Made by a program: the position numbers and the translations under genes
Part shown: piece by piece, positions 8,353 to 15,836 of the stretch
Position numbering within the stretch: position 1 is the first letter of the stretch
Layout: the number at the start of each line of letters is the position of its first letter
Source of the DNA: Kribbella steppae
GTDB lineage: Bacteria; Actinomycetota; Actinomycetes; Propionibacteriales; Kribbellaceae
Length of the DNA: 64,000 nucleotides
Assembly: GCF_004342025.1 (NCBI RefSeq)
Contig: NZ_SLWN01000007.1
Location: 213,611 to 277,610 of the forward strand
Direction: 5' to 3'
The notes under the pieces: generated by a model
What the model was told of the DNA's origin: nothing
The model's database searches: none
Seen by the model: the letters and a program-made list of their open reading frames with translations, nothing else

Positions 8353-8438
8353 GCTGGCGTTTGGTGCTTTCCACCCGTTCGCTGCGACGGATTCCGTGCG
8401 CTCCTCCCGCACGAGGGTGGGAAGCACCAAACGGCAGC
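8353..8438. repeat. large imperfect inverted repeat (cruciform-forming)
   Basis: The 430-base gap 8246-8675 holds no convincing gene. Its main feature is an inverted repeat with 24-bp arms (8353-8376 and 8415-8438) and two mismatches. The arms centre on TTTGGTGCTTTCCACCC, and the loop contains a smaller GTGCG/CGCAC hairpin. It begins 108 bases after the preceding stop, far for a terminator. It could be a REP-like element, a remnant of a small mobile palindrome, or a bidirectional terminator. Confidence 0.6.
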
Positions 8439-8675
8439 TACCCACAGAGACAGTGGCGGCCGCGGCAGCACCCACCCCAGACCGCGATCAGCCGCCCTGC
8501 GCCGACTGATCGACTGCTACCCCCACACAGGACTCGCAGCCGCACATGTCCCGAGCGCAGAGAAATGTGACGAACCCGCCGCGCCGGATGTCTGGGCGAG
8601 GGGGTCAGTGAAGCCTTACCGTGATTGCCTGGGCCGTTCCTGCTGGGCCCTGGCCACTCCGGATGAAGGGGTCAG

Positions 8676-9212
8676 ATGAGCGCTTTTCAGGACATGGGAT
8701 CGCTGCTGCTGGTGCGGGGCGCCGACGAGCTCGAGCACGCGGGCGGGAGCCTGTACGTCCACCTCCACCGCGTCGCCAAGCGCCTGACCACTCTCGGCGC
8801 CTCCGACACCGTGGTCCTGGCCGGCCTCGCGCACGCGGCGTACGGAACCGACGGGTTCCCCACCCACCTGTTCGACTGGCAGCAGGAACGCCCCGTCCTG
8901 GAAGCCGTGATCGGTCCCGAGGCCGAACTGCTCGTCTACCGGTACGGCTCCTGCGAACGCGAAACCACCTGGCGCGACCTCGCCGAGCACCACACCGTCA
9001 CCGACCGCTTCACCGGCACGTCCGAGGAGCTGTCCGGCGCCGACCTCCGCGACTTCGTCGACCTCACCATCGTCAACGAACTCGACGTCCTGGACCACGC
9101 ACCCGCCCTGACCCCCAAGCTCCGCCCGTTCCTCCAGGACCAGGTCCCCCGCTGGCAGTCCCTCGCCTCCCCTGCTGTCCTCGCCGACGCCAACCGAGCC
9201 CTCCAGCTCTAG
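8676..9212 (+). CDS. DUF6817-type protein (HD-like)
   Basis: A 178-aa protein with the pattern LEHAGGSLYVHLHRV, then a helix and LAGLAHAAYGTDGFP, which matches my recollection of DUF6817, a small family related to metal-dependent HD phosphohydrolases. The conserved His and Asp positions are in the first 65 residues, and the C-terminal half is helical. The ATG at 8676 has GAAGGGG nine bases upstream. The reaction is unknown. Base use drifts from G-rich to strongly C-rich at the 3' end. It appears to be a single-gene unit. Confidence 0.8.
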   Translation: MSAFQDMGSLLLVRGADELEHAGGSLYVHLHRVAKRLTTLGASDTVVLAGLAHAAYGTDGFPTHLFDWQQERPVLEAVIGPEAELLVYRYGSCERETTWRDLAEHHTVTDRFTGTSEELSGADLRDFVDLTIVNELDVLDHAPALTPKLRPFLQDQVPRWQSLASPAVLADANRALQL

Positions 9213-9304
9213 CCGCTGCCGCGCGATCGGTAGGTGACCTCCACCAGCAGCCGCACCCGCTCGACCAGCAGGCGACGGCTGAGGCCGAGGGCCGATAGCC
9301 GGTG

Positions 9305-9451
9305 GCCGCACCGTTCCAACCGACAGCCGCACCGTTCCAACCGACAGCCGCGCCGTTGCATCTGACAGGTGCGCGACTCCAACGGATAGCCGTGCGACTG
9401 CAGCCGATAGGCGCGCGACTCCAAGCGATAGCCGTGCGACTGCGATGTCGC
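9305..9451. repeat. 21-bp tandem repeat between two genes
   Basis: Seven consecutive 21-bp units from 9305. Units 1 and 2 are identical (GCCGCACCGTTCCAACCGACA) and units 4 and 6, and 5 and 7, resemble each other, giving an alternating higher-order pattern. The array fills most of the 307-base gap 9213-9519, which otherwise holds only possible promoter sequence. Although a multiple of three, no reading frame through it looks like a real protein. Confidence 0.8.
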
Positions 9452-9519
9452 CGTACTCGAAGGACGTCATCGAATCCGGTTTCCTGGAAAACGATCGAGT
9501 GGCGACGCATGATCGGTAC

Positions 9520-9930
9520 ATGGCCCGGTACGAAGTGGTTGCTCGCGCTAAGACTGACCGACGACTGTCCGACACCGACTACATCACGCTCGCGCTCAAG
9601 TCTCATTCCCTCGACAAGGGGATGCGCTTCCAGCGGGTCGAAGACCTTCCCGACGGCACGATCGCCGTCGTCCTGCAGCACAAGCTCTCGCCGCGCAAGC
9701 ACGATGACGCCTGCACGATGGCGAACCGCAGTCTTGCGCAACTCGGCATTCCGGCGAGCCAGGTCCAGCAGATCGACCTCCACCGCCTCTCCCGCAAGGG
9801 CAGGACGTTGGTGCGTTCCTGGCAGACCCCGCAGCCGCCGCCAGGTGACCCCTCCGGCGACCGCGAACCACGCCGCCCAACCCCCAACCCGCCCCACCTC
9901 AACGCCGCCCTCGACCTCCCCAAGGACTAG
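9520..9930 (+). CDS. uncharacterised small protein
   Basis: A 136-aa protein I do not recognise. It starts MARYEVVARAKTDRRLSDTD and has a compact alpha/beta-looking body to about residue 100, with Cys72 and several His, followed by a Pro-rich tail of 35 residues. I prefer the ATG at 9520. An in-frame ATG at 9445 would add 25 residues but lies in the last unit of the 21-bp repeat. Neither start has a strong ribosome-binding site. The 3' third is extremely C-rich. A large hairpin follows 33 bases after the stop. No functional link to its neighbours is visible. Confidence 0.6.
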   Translation: MARYEVVARAKTDRRLSDTDYITLALKSHSLDKGMRFQRVEDLPDGTIAVVLQHKLSPRKHDDACTMANRSLAQLGIPASQVQQIDLHRLSRKGRTLVRSWQTPQPPPGDPSGDREPRRPTPNPPHLNAALDLPKD

Positions 9931-9963
9931 ACGCCCCACAAGTTGCCAAGTGAGCCACCGCTC

Positions 9964-10015
9964 AGTCGTGGATTTCGGCTGCACCTCAGCGATTTCTGCA
10001 GAGAAATCCACGACT
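9964..10015 (+). terminator. long hairpin, probable terminator
   Basis: Arms AGTCGTGGATTTC (9964-9976) and GAAATCCACGACT (10003-10015) are perfectly complementary over 13 bp. A nested CTGCA/TGCAG pair extends the stem. It lies 34 bases after the preceding stop. No T run follows, so a repeat element is an alternative. The rest of 10016-10183 is G-rich without features. Confidence 0.55.
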
Positions 10016-10183
10016 CGGCGTGATCGGCCGCCAGCCGTCCCCGAGGCTCGGCGGTTGTTGGTTGTTGGGGCGGTCGTGAGGCGTGCTCGGCGGGTGCGTT
10101 GGCGGGACGGCCGTCAGCCGGGGCTCGGCGGGTTGTTGGGTTGGGGTTGAGACCCGGGCTTGATGGTTGTGGGTGGACGGGTG

Positions 10184-10903
10184 TCAGGGGGTGAAGACTT
10201 CGAAGGGGGCGGCGTATTTGGTGCCTAGGCGGGTGCCGGAGGTGCGGGAGATGCCTTCGAGGAACTCGGCGGGGTCGAAGTCCGGCCAGTTGAGGCCTTC
10301 GATGTAGGCCTTGTGGGCGCGGAGGGACTCGACGCCGACGTCGAACGTTTCAGTGGTGTCGACGGCGTGGCGGGAGTTGGGTGAGCCGGAGGCCCAGACC
10401 TGGCGTACGCCGCTCCAGCGCTCGCCGGCGTCGGGGAAGATCCAGCGGTTGGCCGCGTCGCGGACCGCATCGAGGGTGGCGCGGCCGGTGTTCATGTGAT
10501 CGGCCTGGTTGAGCAGTACGTCGCCGTCCCAGGTGTCGCGGAAGTTGTTGGTGATCACGATCTCGGGCTGATGACGACGGATCACCGCGGTGAGCACGCG
10601 GCGGAGCGCGACGCCGTACTCGATGGTGCCGTCCGGCTGCCCGAGGAACTCGACGGCCGACACACCCACGATCCGCGAGGACTCGATCTGCTCGGCCTCA
10701 CGCAGCGGTCCACACTCGTCCGGCGCGACTCCGTCGATCCCCGCCTCGCCCGAGGTGAGCAGGCAGTAGACGACCTCCTTGCCCTGCCTGGTCCACCGCG
10801 CGACCGCCGCCGCCGACCCGAATTCCAGATCGTCCGGGTGCGCGACAATCGCCAGCGCCTTCTGCCAGTCCTCCGCCACCGGTTCCAGCTTCTCCACACT
10901 CAT
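10184..10903 (-). CDS. PIG-L family deacetylase
   Basis: A 239-aa zinc-dependent N-acetylglucosamine-type deacetylase. The family motif AHPDDLE is at residues 21-27 (H22, D24 and D25; His and Asp bind zinc). A second metal His is in NQADHMNTG (about 135). Members include MshB of mycothiol synthesis, mycothiol conjugate amidase and antibiotic-pathway deacetylases. The sequence departs from MshB and Mca, so the substrate is unassigned. A -10-like TAGCCT lies six bases before the ATG, so it is probably transcribed alone without a leader. No neighbouring gene clarifies the pathway. Confidence 0.9.
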   Translation of the reverse strand: MSVEKLEPVAEDWQKALAIVAHPDDLEFGSAAAVARWTRQGKEVVYCLLTSGEAGIDGVAPDECGPLREAEQIESSRIVGVSAVEFLGQPDGTIEYGVALRRVLTAVIRRHQPEIVITNNFRDTWDGDVLLNQADHMNTGRATLDAVRDAANRWIFPDAGERWSGVRQVWASGSPNSRHAVDTTETFDVGVESLRAHKAYIEGLNWPDFDPAEFLEGISRTSGTRLGTKYAAPFEVFTP

Positions 10904-10909
10904 CCCCGC

Positions 10910-10915
10910 AGGCTA
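10910..10915 (-). promoter_or_regulatory. leaderless -10 box for the PIG-L gene
   Basis: TAGCCT on the minus strand, six bases before the ATG at 10903. Confidence 0.4.
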
Positions 10916-11053
10916 GCCGCCCGGCACCCTTCCGTGAATGACCGTGCCCGAAGACGAACAACCGAAGAGCCTGAGCGGGGGCGCGGGGCGCGCGGGAGGC
11001 AGGTGCGGGGTAGGCCGCAGGTGCGGGCGGTGGGGTGCGGCGCGCGGGAGGGG

Positions 11054-12352
11054 TTAGCCGAAGACTTGGCGGGTGTAGGGGTTGGCGAAGGCGCGGTTTG
11101 GGTCTAGGCGGTCTCGGATGGCTAGGAAGTTGTCGTACTGGGGGTAGCGGGTGCGGAGGTCGGGGGTGGTGAGGGTGTGGAGTTTGCCCCAGTGGGGCCG
11201 GGCGTTGTAGTCGGCGACGATCTGTTCGAAGGCGCGGAAGTAGGCGTCGTGGGGCAGGCGGTGGTACTGGTGGATGGCGATATAGGCGGTGTCGCGGCCG
11301 TAGGCGGTGGACAGCCAGATGTCGTCCGCGGCGGCGACCCGGACCTCGATCGGGAACGGGATGTGGGAGCCCGAGGCGTCGATCCAGTCGCGGAGGCGGC
11401 GGAGGACGTCGACCAGGTGCTCACGGGGTACGGCGTACTCGGACTCGCGGAACACCACGTTGCGTTCGGAGCAGAAGACCTTGTACGACGCGTCGACGTA
11501 CTCGCGGGCCGACAACGCGCGGGACGCTACCCGGTTGATCCGCGGAACCAGGCCGGGCCGGCGAGTCGCGAGCCGGTTGGTCAGCTCGAACACCTTGTTG
11601 GACAGCAGTTCGTCGTCGACCCAGCCGCGGATCCGGCCGACCGGGGAGGCGCCGACGCCGGCCGCGACCCGGTTGTTCCGCTTGGTCAGTGCGATGTCGG
11701 TGTGCGGGAACCAGTAGAACTCGAAGTGGTCGTTGCCGTCGGCAAGCTCGTCGAAGCCGGACAGAACCTCGGACAGCGGGAGCGGCATCTCCCGCGCACG
11801 CAGCAGGAACGCCGGCACGCACTGCAGGGTGAGCGAGGTGATCACGCCGAGCGCGCCGACCGAGATGCGGGCAGCGTTGAAGACGTCCGCGTTCTCCTCC
11901 GCGGAGCAGTGCAGCACCGAGCCGTCAGCGGTGACGAGGTCCAGCGCGACGACCTGGGTCGCGAGACCGCCGAGGCGCGCGCCGGTGCCGTGCGTGCCGG
12001 TGGAGATCGCGCCGGCGATGGTCTGCTTGTCGATGTCGCCGAGGTTCGCCATTGCCAGGTCGAAGGCAGCCAGCCCGGCGTTGAGCTTGCGCAGGTCGGT
12101 GCCGGCGCCGACCGTGACACGGCCGGATTCCTTGTCCGCGTTGGTGATCGAGGACAGGCCGTCCAGCCGGATCATCACTTGTTCGGGCACCGAGCAGCCG
12201 GTGAACGAGTGACCCGAGCCGACCGCCTTCAGCTTCTTGCCCTGCTCGGCGGCGGTCTTCACCGCGGCCGCGAGCTCGTCGGTCGAGGTCGGGCGGAGCA
12301 GCTCCACGCCGGTCGCCGACTCGGTGCCCGACCAGTTCCGCCAGGTGCTCAT
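11054..12352 (-). CDS. FAD-linked aldonolactone / alditol oxidase family protein
   Basis: A 432-aa flavoprotein of the vanillyl-alcohol-oxidase fold. The PCMH-type FAD domain contains VGSGHSFTG (His48, the usual site of covalent FAD attachment) and AGAISTGTHGTG. The C-terminal part is the D-arabinono-1,4-lactone oxidase domain with the signature HWGKLHTL and the ending DPNRAFANPYTRQVFG. It probably oxidises a sugar lactone or polyol with oxygen. Its ATG overlaps the stop of the upstream aldolase-like gene (ATGA), so the two are cotranscribed and probably act on related substrates. A second paralogous flavoenzyme is at 50245-51489. Confidence 0.88.
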   Translation of the reverse strand: MSTWRNWSGTESATGVELLRPTSTDELAAAVKTAAEQGKKLKAVGSGHSFTGCSVPEQVMIRLDGLSSITNADKESGRVTVGAGTDLRKLNAGLAAFDLAMANLGDIDKQTIAGAISTGTHGTGARLGGLATQVVALDLVTADGSVLHCSAEENADVFNAARISVGALGVITSLTLQCVPAFLLRAREMPLPLSEVLSGFDELADGNDHFEFYWFPHTDIALTKRNNRVAAGVGASPVGRIRGWVDDELLSNKVFELTNRLATRRPGLVPRINRVASRALSAREYVDASYKVFCSERNVVFRESEYAVPREHLVDVLRRLRDWIDASGSHIPFPIEVRVAAADDIWLSTAYGRDTAYIAIHQYHRLPHDAYFRAFEQIVADYNARPHWGKLHTLTTPDLRTRYPQYDNFLAIRDRLDPNRAFANPYTRQVFG

Positions 12353-13503
12353 CCGAAGTTCTTCCCCTCACCCCGGTACGTCGCGAGCTCGGTCAGCTCG
12401 TCACCGTCGATCGCGTGCACGACATCGAATCGCTCCAGCATCTCGCCCGCCTTCGCATAGCGCATCCAGACCCGGTCTCCAAGATGCAGCCCTTCGGCGG
12501 AACTCCCAAGGACCGGAGTCTGCACTTCTCCGGCACCTTCGGTGCCCAGCAGCTTCAATCCGGCCGGCCACGTCGGCAACGGCAGCCGCGATTTCTTCGC
12601 CGGCCCGGATGCCACATAGCCACCGCCGAAGAGGGTGGCGATGCGCGGAGCAGGACGCCGTACGACGTCCAGCGCGTAGGCGACCGCGGGCGCGGGCTGG
12701 AAGACGTCGTACTTGTCGAAGAGGGTCGGGCCGTACAGGCCGGAGCCGGCGGTGACCTCGGTGACGACGGGGTCGGCGCTGCTGATCTCGAGGCTGCCGG
12801 TGCCGCCGCTGTTGACGAGTCGCAGCGGCGCGAACTGCTTGAGCGCGTCGACGACGGCGCCGCGGCGGTCGGCGAGCTCCGCGGCCGAGCGGCGCTTGAC
12901 CCAGCGGACGGCCGGTGACGTGTCGGGGAGACCGGCGATCTGCGCCTCGTAGAACATCACCCCGACCAACTCGAAGGCGTCATCTGCAGCCACCGTGCGG
13001 GCGAGCTCCGCGACGTCTGAAGGGGTCCGGAGCGGAGAACGACGTACGCCGAGATGCTGCCCGAACACGCGCAACGACGCGTCCACGTCGAGGCACACCT
13101 GGATCCGCGTGCCGCCGGCGGTGGCGGACTTGATGAACGCCAGGTGCTCGGGCGAGTCGATCATCAAGGTGATCCGGGCAGCGGCCTCGGGGTCCTCGGC
13201 CAGCGAGCGCAGGGCAGTCCGATGGGTGGTCGGATAGCCGAGCAGGATGTCGTCGACGCTGTTGCGGGCCAGCCAGAGCGCCTCGGGCAGCGCGTAGCTC
13301 ATCACGCCGTGGAACCCGGGCCGCTCGAGCGCGGCCGCGATGAGAGCCCGGCAGCGGACCGACTTGGACGCGATCCGGATCGGCGTCCCCGCGGCGCGGC
13401 GGACCAGGTCGTCCGCGTTCCGCCGGAATGCGGCCAGGTCGACGACCGCGAACGGCGCGTCGAGGTCCGCGGTCAGGCGGGCATACCGGTCGAAGTCACC
13501 CAT
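12349..13503 (-). CDS. amino acid deaminase/aldolase (alanine racemase-like fold, D-threonine aldolase-like)
   Basis: A 384-aa PLP enzyme of the COG3616 type. The N-terminal alanine-racemase-like barrel carries RIASKSVRCRAL, in which the Lys is the PLP anchor, and VCLDVDASLRV. The C-terminal beta domain has LGTEGAGEVQTPV and GDRVWMRYAKAGE, containing the metal- and substrate-site residues of D-threonine aldolase-like enzymes. The likely reaction is aldol cleavage or deamination of a D-hydroxy-amino acid. I take the ATG at 13503 rather than an in-frame TTG at 13521, because a promoter with -10 TACACT sits exactly six bases upstream. It is first in an operon with the FAD oxidase. Confidence 0.88.
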   Translation of the reverse strand: MGDFDRYARLTADLDAPFAVVDLAAFRRNADDLVRRAAGTPIRIASKSVRCRALIAAALERPGFHGVMSYALPEALWLARNSVDDILLGYPTTHRTALRSLAEDPEAAARITLMIDSPEHLAFIKSATAGGTRIQVCLDVDASLRVFGQHLGVRRSPLRTPSDVAELARTVAADDAFELVGVMFYEAQIAGLPDTSPAVRWVKRRSAAELADRRGAVVDALKQFAPLRLVNSGGTGSLEISSADPVVTEVTAGSGLYGPTLFDKYDVFQPAPAVAYALDVVRRPAPRIATLFGGGYVASGPAKKSRLPLPTWPAGLKLLGTEGAGEVQTPVLGSSAEGLHLGDRVWMRYAKAGEMLERFDVVHAIDGDELTELATYRGEGKNFG

Positions 13504-13509
13504 AACGGG

Positions 13510-13538
13510 AGTGTAAGACAAGAAATACTGAAAGGTAA
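13510..13538 (-). promoter_or_regulatory. leaderless promoter of the aldolase-FAD oxidase operon
   Basis: On the minus strand TTACCT (13538-13533), a 17-bp spacer and TACACT (13515-13510) precede the ATG at 13503 by six bases. The surrounding sequence is unusually AT-rich for the window. Transcription would begin at the start codon. Confidence 0.55.
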
Positions 13539-13558
13539 TACAACTTCTGATGCGGTTC

Positions 13559-14338
13559 CTACGGTGAGTCGATCACAGCTTCCAGAGCCCGTACGACGCT
13601 GTGCGCCCAGTCGGACTGGGTGTCGGGCTGGGCGGAGGCTGCGGCGAGCAGGGCGACCGTCGAACCGTGCACCACCGACACATCGACGTACTGCTCGGAC
13701 TCGTCGCCCGCATAGCGTCGCACTGCGGCTGCTGCGGTGTCCTCCGTCCACAGCTGCTTCACACTGAGGTCACCGCCCTCGCCGCACGCTGCCATCCGGG
13801 CCTGGTAACCAGTGCGGTACGCCGATGCCTTGTCGGCGTCTGCGAAGCGCAGGAGCAGCGCAGTGCCCGGCTTGGCGTCTGCAGTGCGGTAGGCGCCTTG
13901 CAGTGCGTACTGCGGGACTGGCAACGAGCCGGACGGGAGTTGACCGGCGCATCCGAGCGGCAAGGCCTCGTACGCCGCCTGATGCGGCTCACGTCGACGG
14001 GTCCACGTCTGGTTGCCCAGGAAGCCCTCTTCGGCACCACCGGGGTCGACGTACGTCTTCCAGCCGGCGCCCAGTTTGTCGGGTGCCGGCAGGTTGCGGG
14101 CATTGAGCGGACCGGCGGTCGCGGGAGGCGGTGCAGTCGCCTCCTCCGGCAACTCAGGCGGCACCGCAGCGTCCGTCGGCTTCGCGGTGCTCAGCGTGTT
14201 GGTAGGCACAGGCACGGTCCCACCCACCGTGCTGGGGATGGGAGTCGAGCTTGGGGTCGTTGCTGCTTGAGGACTCTCGTTGGAGCTGCACCCCACAAGC
14301 AGCACCGACAGCACCGCAGCAACGCCGACGGCTCTCAT
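13559..14338 (-). CDS. secreted lipoprotein, function unknown
   Basis: A 259-aa protein with a lipoprotein signal peptide (MRAVGVAAVLSVLLVGCSSN; lipobox LVGC, Cys17). A Thr/Pro/Ser-rich linker runs to about residue 75. The folded domain from about 80 has two or three Cys and resembles actinobacterial sensor-like lipoproteins of the PknH/PASTA-neighbour kind, though I cannot name the family. It is translationally coupled (ATGA overlap) to the upstream M15 peptidase gene, so it probably works with that enzyme at the cell wall. Confidence 0.8.
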   Translation of the reverse strand: MRAVGVAAVLSVLLVGCSSNESPQAATTPSSTPIPSTVGGTVPVPTNTLSTAKPTDAAVPPELPEEATAPPPATAGPLNARNLPAPDKLGAGWKTYVDPGGAEEGFLGNQTWTRRREPHQAAYEALPLGCAGQLPSGSLPVPQYALQGAYRTADAKPGTALLLRFADADKASAYRTGYQARMAACGEGGDLSVKQLWTEDTAAAAVRRYAGDESEQYVDVSVVHGSTVALLAAASAQPDTQSDWAHSVVRALEAVIDSP

Positions 14339-15732
14339 CTCGGTTGGAAGTGCTGGTAGTCGGGCTTGCTCCAGCCGGCACCCCAGAAGTAGCCCTGGGC
14401 AATCAGAGCCTTGGTGGCGGTGCTGCTCGTGAAGAGCATGCCCGGACGCGACACGGAGCGGTTGCGGTAGGCGAGACCGTTGGACGGGTACCAGACGCCG
14501 TTGGCGGCCAGGTACGGGTTCTCGACGGTGTTGATGTCGATGGCCCAGCCGTACGAGTGCGGCGACAGCGCGTACGGGTTTCCGGTGACCCGACGGCAGT
14601 TGAAGGCGGAGGTGTTATCGGCTGCCATCGACTTGATGTCGCTACCGCCGAACCTGTCCACCCGCCGCATCTGCCGGATCGGGAACTTGGCCGCGAACGT
14701 CGACGTCCACACCGTGATCATCTTCTGTACGGCGGCATCCCGCAGGATCAGCTCACCACGGTGGACCTTGCCGTCGAAACCCCAGTAGTTCAGCTGGAGC
14801 AGGCGCAGCGACGACGGCTTGACCGGGCAGCCGGCCCGGTAGGTGTACGGCACCATCGAGGCGGAGACGGCGTACACCTTGGGGTTCAAGGCCGCCTTGA
14901 CCACGATGGTGGCGAGGCCGGAGTACTCCATCAGGGGTTGGGTGACCCAGCGCGTCACCACGCGGACGGTCCGGGTCGCCGGGACGTCGTCCGGAACCCG
15001 CAGCCGGAAGTTGCCTGCCGCATCCATCTTGCCGATCGCCAGCAGCCGCCACTTGCCGCTGCCGAGGTAGTCCTGCAGCGCGAGTTCCTTGCCCGACTCG
15101 GCCGGTGTCATTCGGCCGGTGACGGAGGCACCGGTCAGCGTCGCGTACCACGGGGCCGGGGTGTTGAGCACGATCTTGCGGTCCTGGATGTTCGACAACT
15201 GGTAGTCCGAGATCGCCAGCGCGGTCTCCGCTTTGACGCCGATCATCGTTCGGAAGGCCCACGCGCCCGGTACGGCGGAGATGTAGGTGAACTTGTAGAC
15301 GCCGCCGGTCGTGGTCCGGGTCGAGGCGCGCAGCACCCAGGCGCCTGGGACCCGCTGCCAGAGCGTGATGTACGAGCCGGTGATCGGCTGGCTGATCTTG
15401 CCGGTGAACACCGTCGGCCGGTCCTCCCACGACGCGGCCGGCTTGTCCAGCGTGATCGACCAGTCCGCGGCGGCCGCCGACCTCGTCGGAGTCGGAGTCG
15501 CCGTCGGCGTCGGCGTCGGCGTCGGCGTTGGTGTTGGCGTGGGTGTTGGAGTCGGCGTCGGTTCCTCGGCCGCCGTTGTCGGAGGTGTTTCGGTCAACTC
15601 CTTCGACGTCGAAGGAGTTGATGTCGAAGGAGTTGACGGCGTCGGGTCAGCTGCCGCGCCAGGCGCGTGCAACCCGACTGCCAGCAGCACCGCCGTTGTC
15701 CCCACGCCAAAGGCTCGCCACATCATCCGCAC
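14335..15732 (-). CDS. secreted M15 family D-Ala-D-Ala carboxypeptidase-like metallopeptidase
   Basis: A 465-aa secreted protein. A signal peptide (MRMMWRAFGVGTTAVLLAVG) precedes a Ser/Thr linker and a Pro-Thr repeat. Two immunoglobulin-like sandwich segments occupy about 90-310. The C-terminal peptidase domain carries SPHSYGWAIDIN (His about 391, Asp about 398) and the terminal DYQHFQPR (His about 461), the zinc ligands of VanY/M15 enzymes. It would trim D-Ala from peptidoglycan stem peptides. The start could equally be the second Met at 15726. It is followed by a coupled lipoprotein gene. Confidence 0.88.
   Translation of the reverse strand: MRMMWRAFGVGTTAVLLAVGLHAPGAAADPTPSTPSTSTPSTSKELTETPPTTAAEEPTPTPTPTPTPTPTPTPTPTATPTPTRSAAAADWSITLDKPAASWEDRPTVFTGKISQPITGSYITLWQRVPGAWVLRASTRTTTGGVYKFTYISAVPGAWAFRTMIGVKAETALAISDYQLSNIQDRKIVLNTPAPWYATLTGASVTGRMTPAESGKELALQDYLGSGKWRLLAIGKMDAAGNFRLRVPDDVPATRTVRVVTRWVTQPLMEYSGLATIVVKAALNPKVYAVSASMVPYTYRAGCPVKPSSLRLLQLNYWGFDGKVHRGELILRDAAVQKMITVWTSTFAAKFPIRQMRRVDRFGGSDIKSMAADNTSAFNCRRVTGNPYALSPHSYGWAIDINTVENPYLAANGVWYPSNGLAYRNRSVSRPGMLFTSSTATKALIAQGYFWGAGWSKPDYQHFQPR
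15485..15561. repeat. hexamer repeat encoding a Pro-Thr linker
   Basis: About twelve copies of GGCGTC or close variants encode the alternating Pro-Thr linker of the M15 protein. Confidence 0.85.
15594..15636. repeat. 28-bp perfect palindrome plus direct repeat inside a linker
   Basis: Bases 15594-15621 form a perfect 28-bp palindrome centred on GACGTC. Its right arm is repeated directly 15 bp later (15623-15636). It lies in the Ser/Thr linker coding region of the M15 gene, where protein constraint is low. Confidence 0.8.
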
Positions 15733-15836
15733 GTCCCTTTCCCCTCACCGGGACCGGGCCAGGTCCCCCCACCGCTTCCTTACCCATTAAAGAAGCAGTC
15801 GAAGAGAAAGACGTCACACAACAGGCAGAAGTTCTG

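Noticed and set aside
8246..8675. Small genes in the 430-base gap after the Lys-rich protein
   Set aside because: Open frames in both directions run through the large inverted repeat and have shadow-like composition.
9299..10150. Rightward frame reading through the 21-bp repeat (AAPFQPT-type repeats)
   Set aside because: It overlaps the gene at 9520 in another frame and becomes Arg/Pro/Ser-rich; the repeat is better seen as DNA-level.
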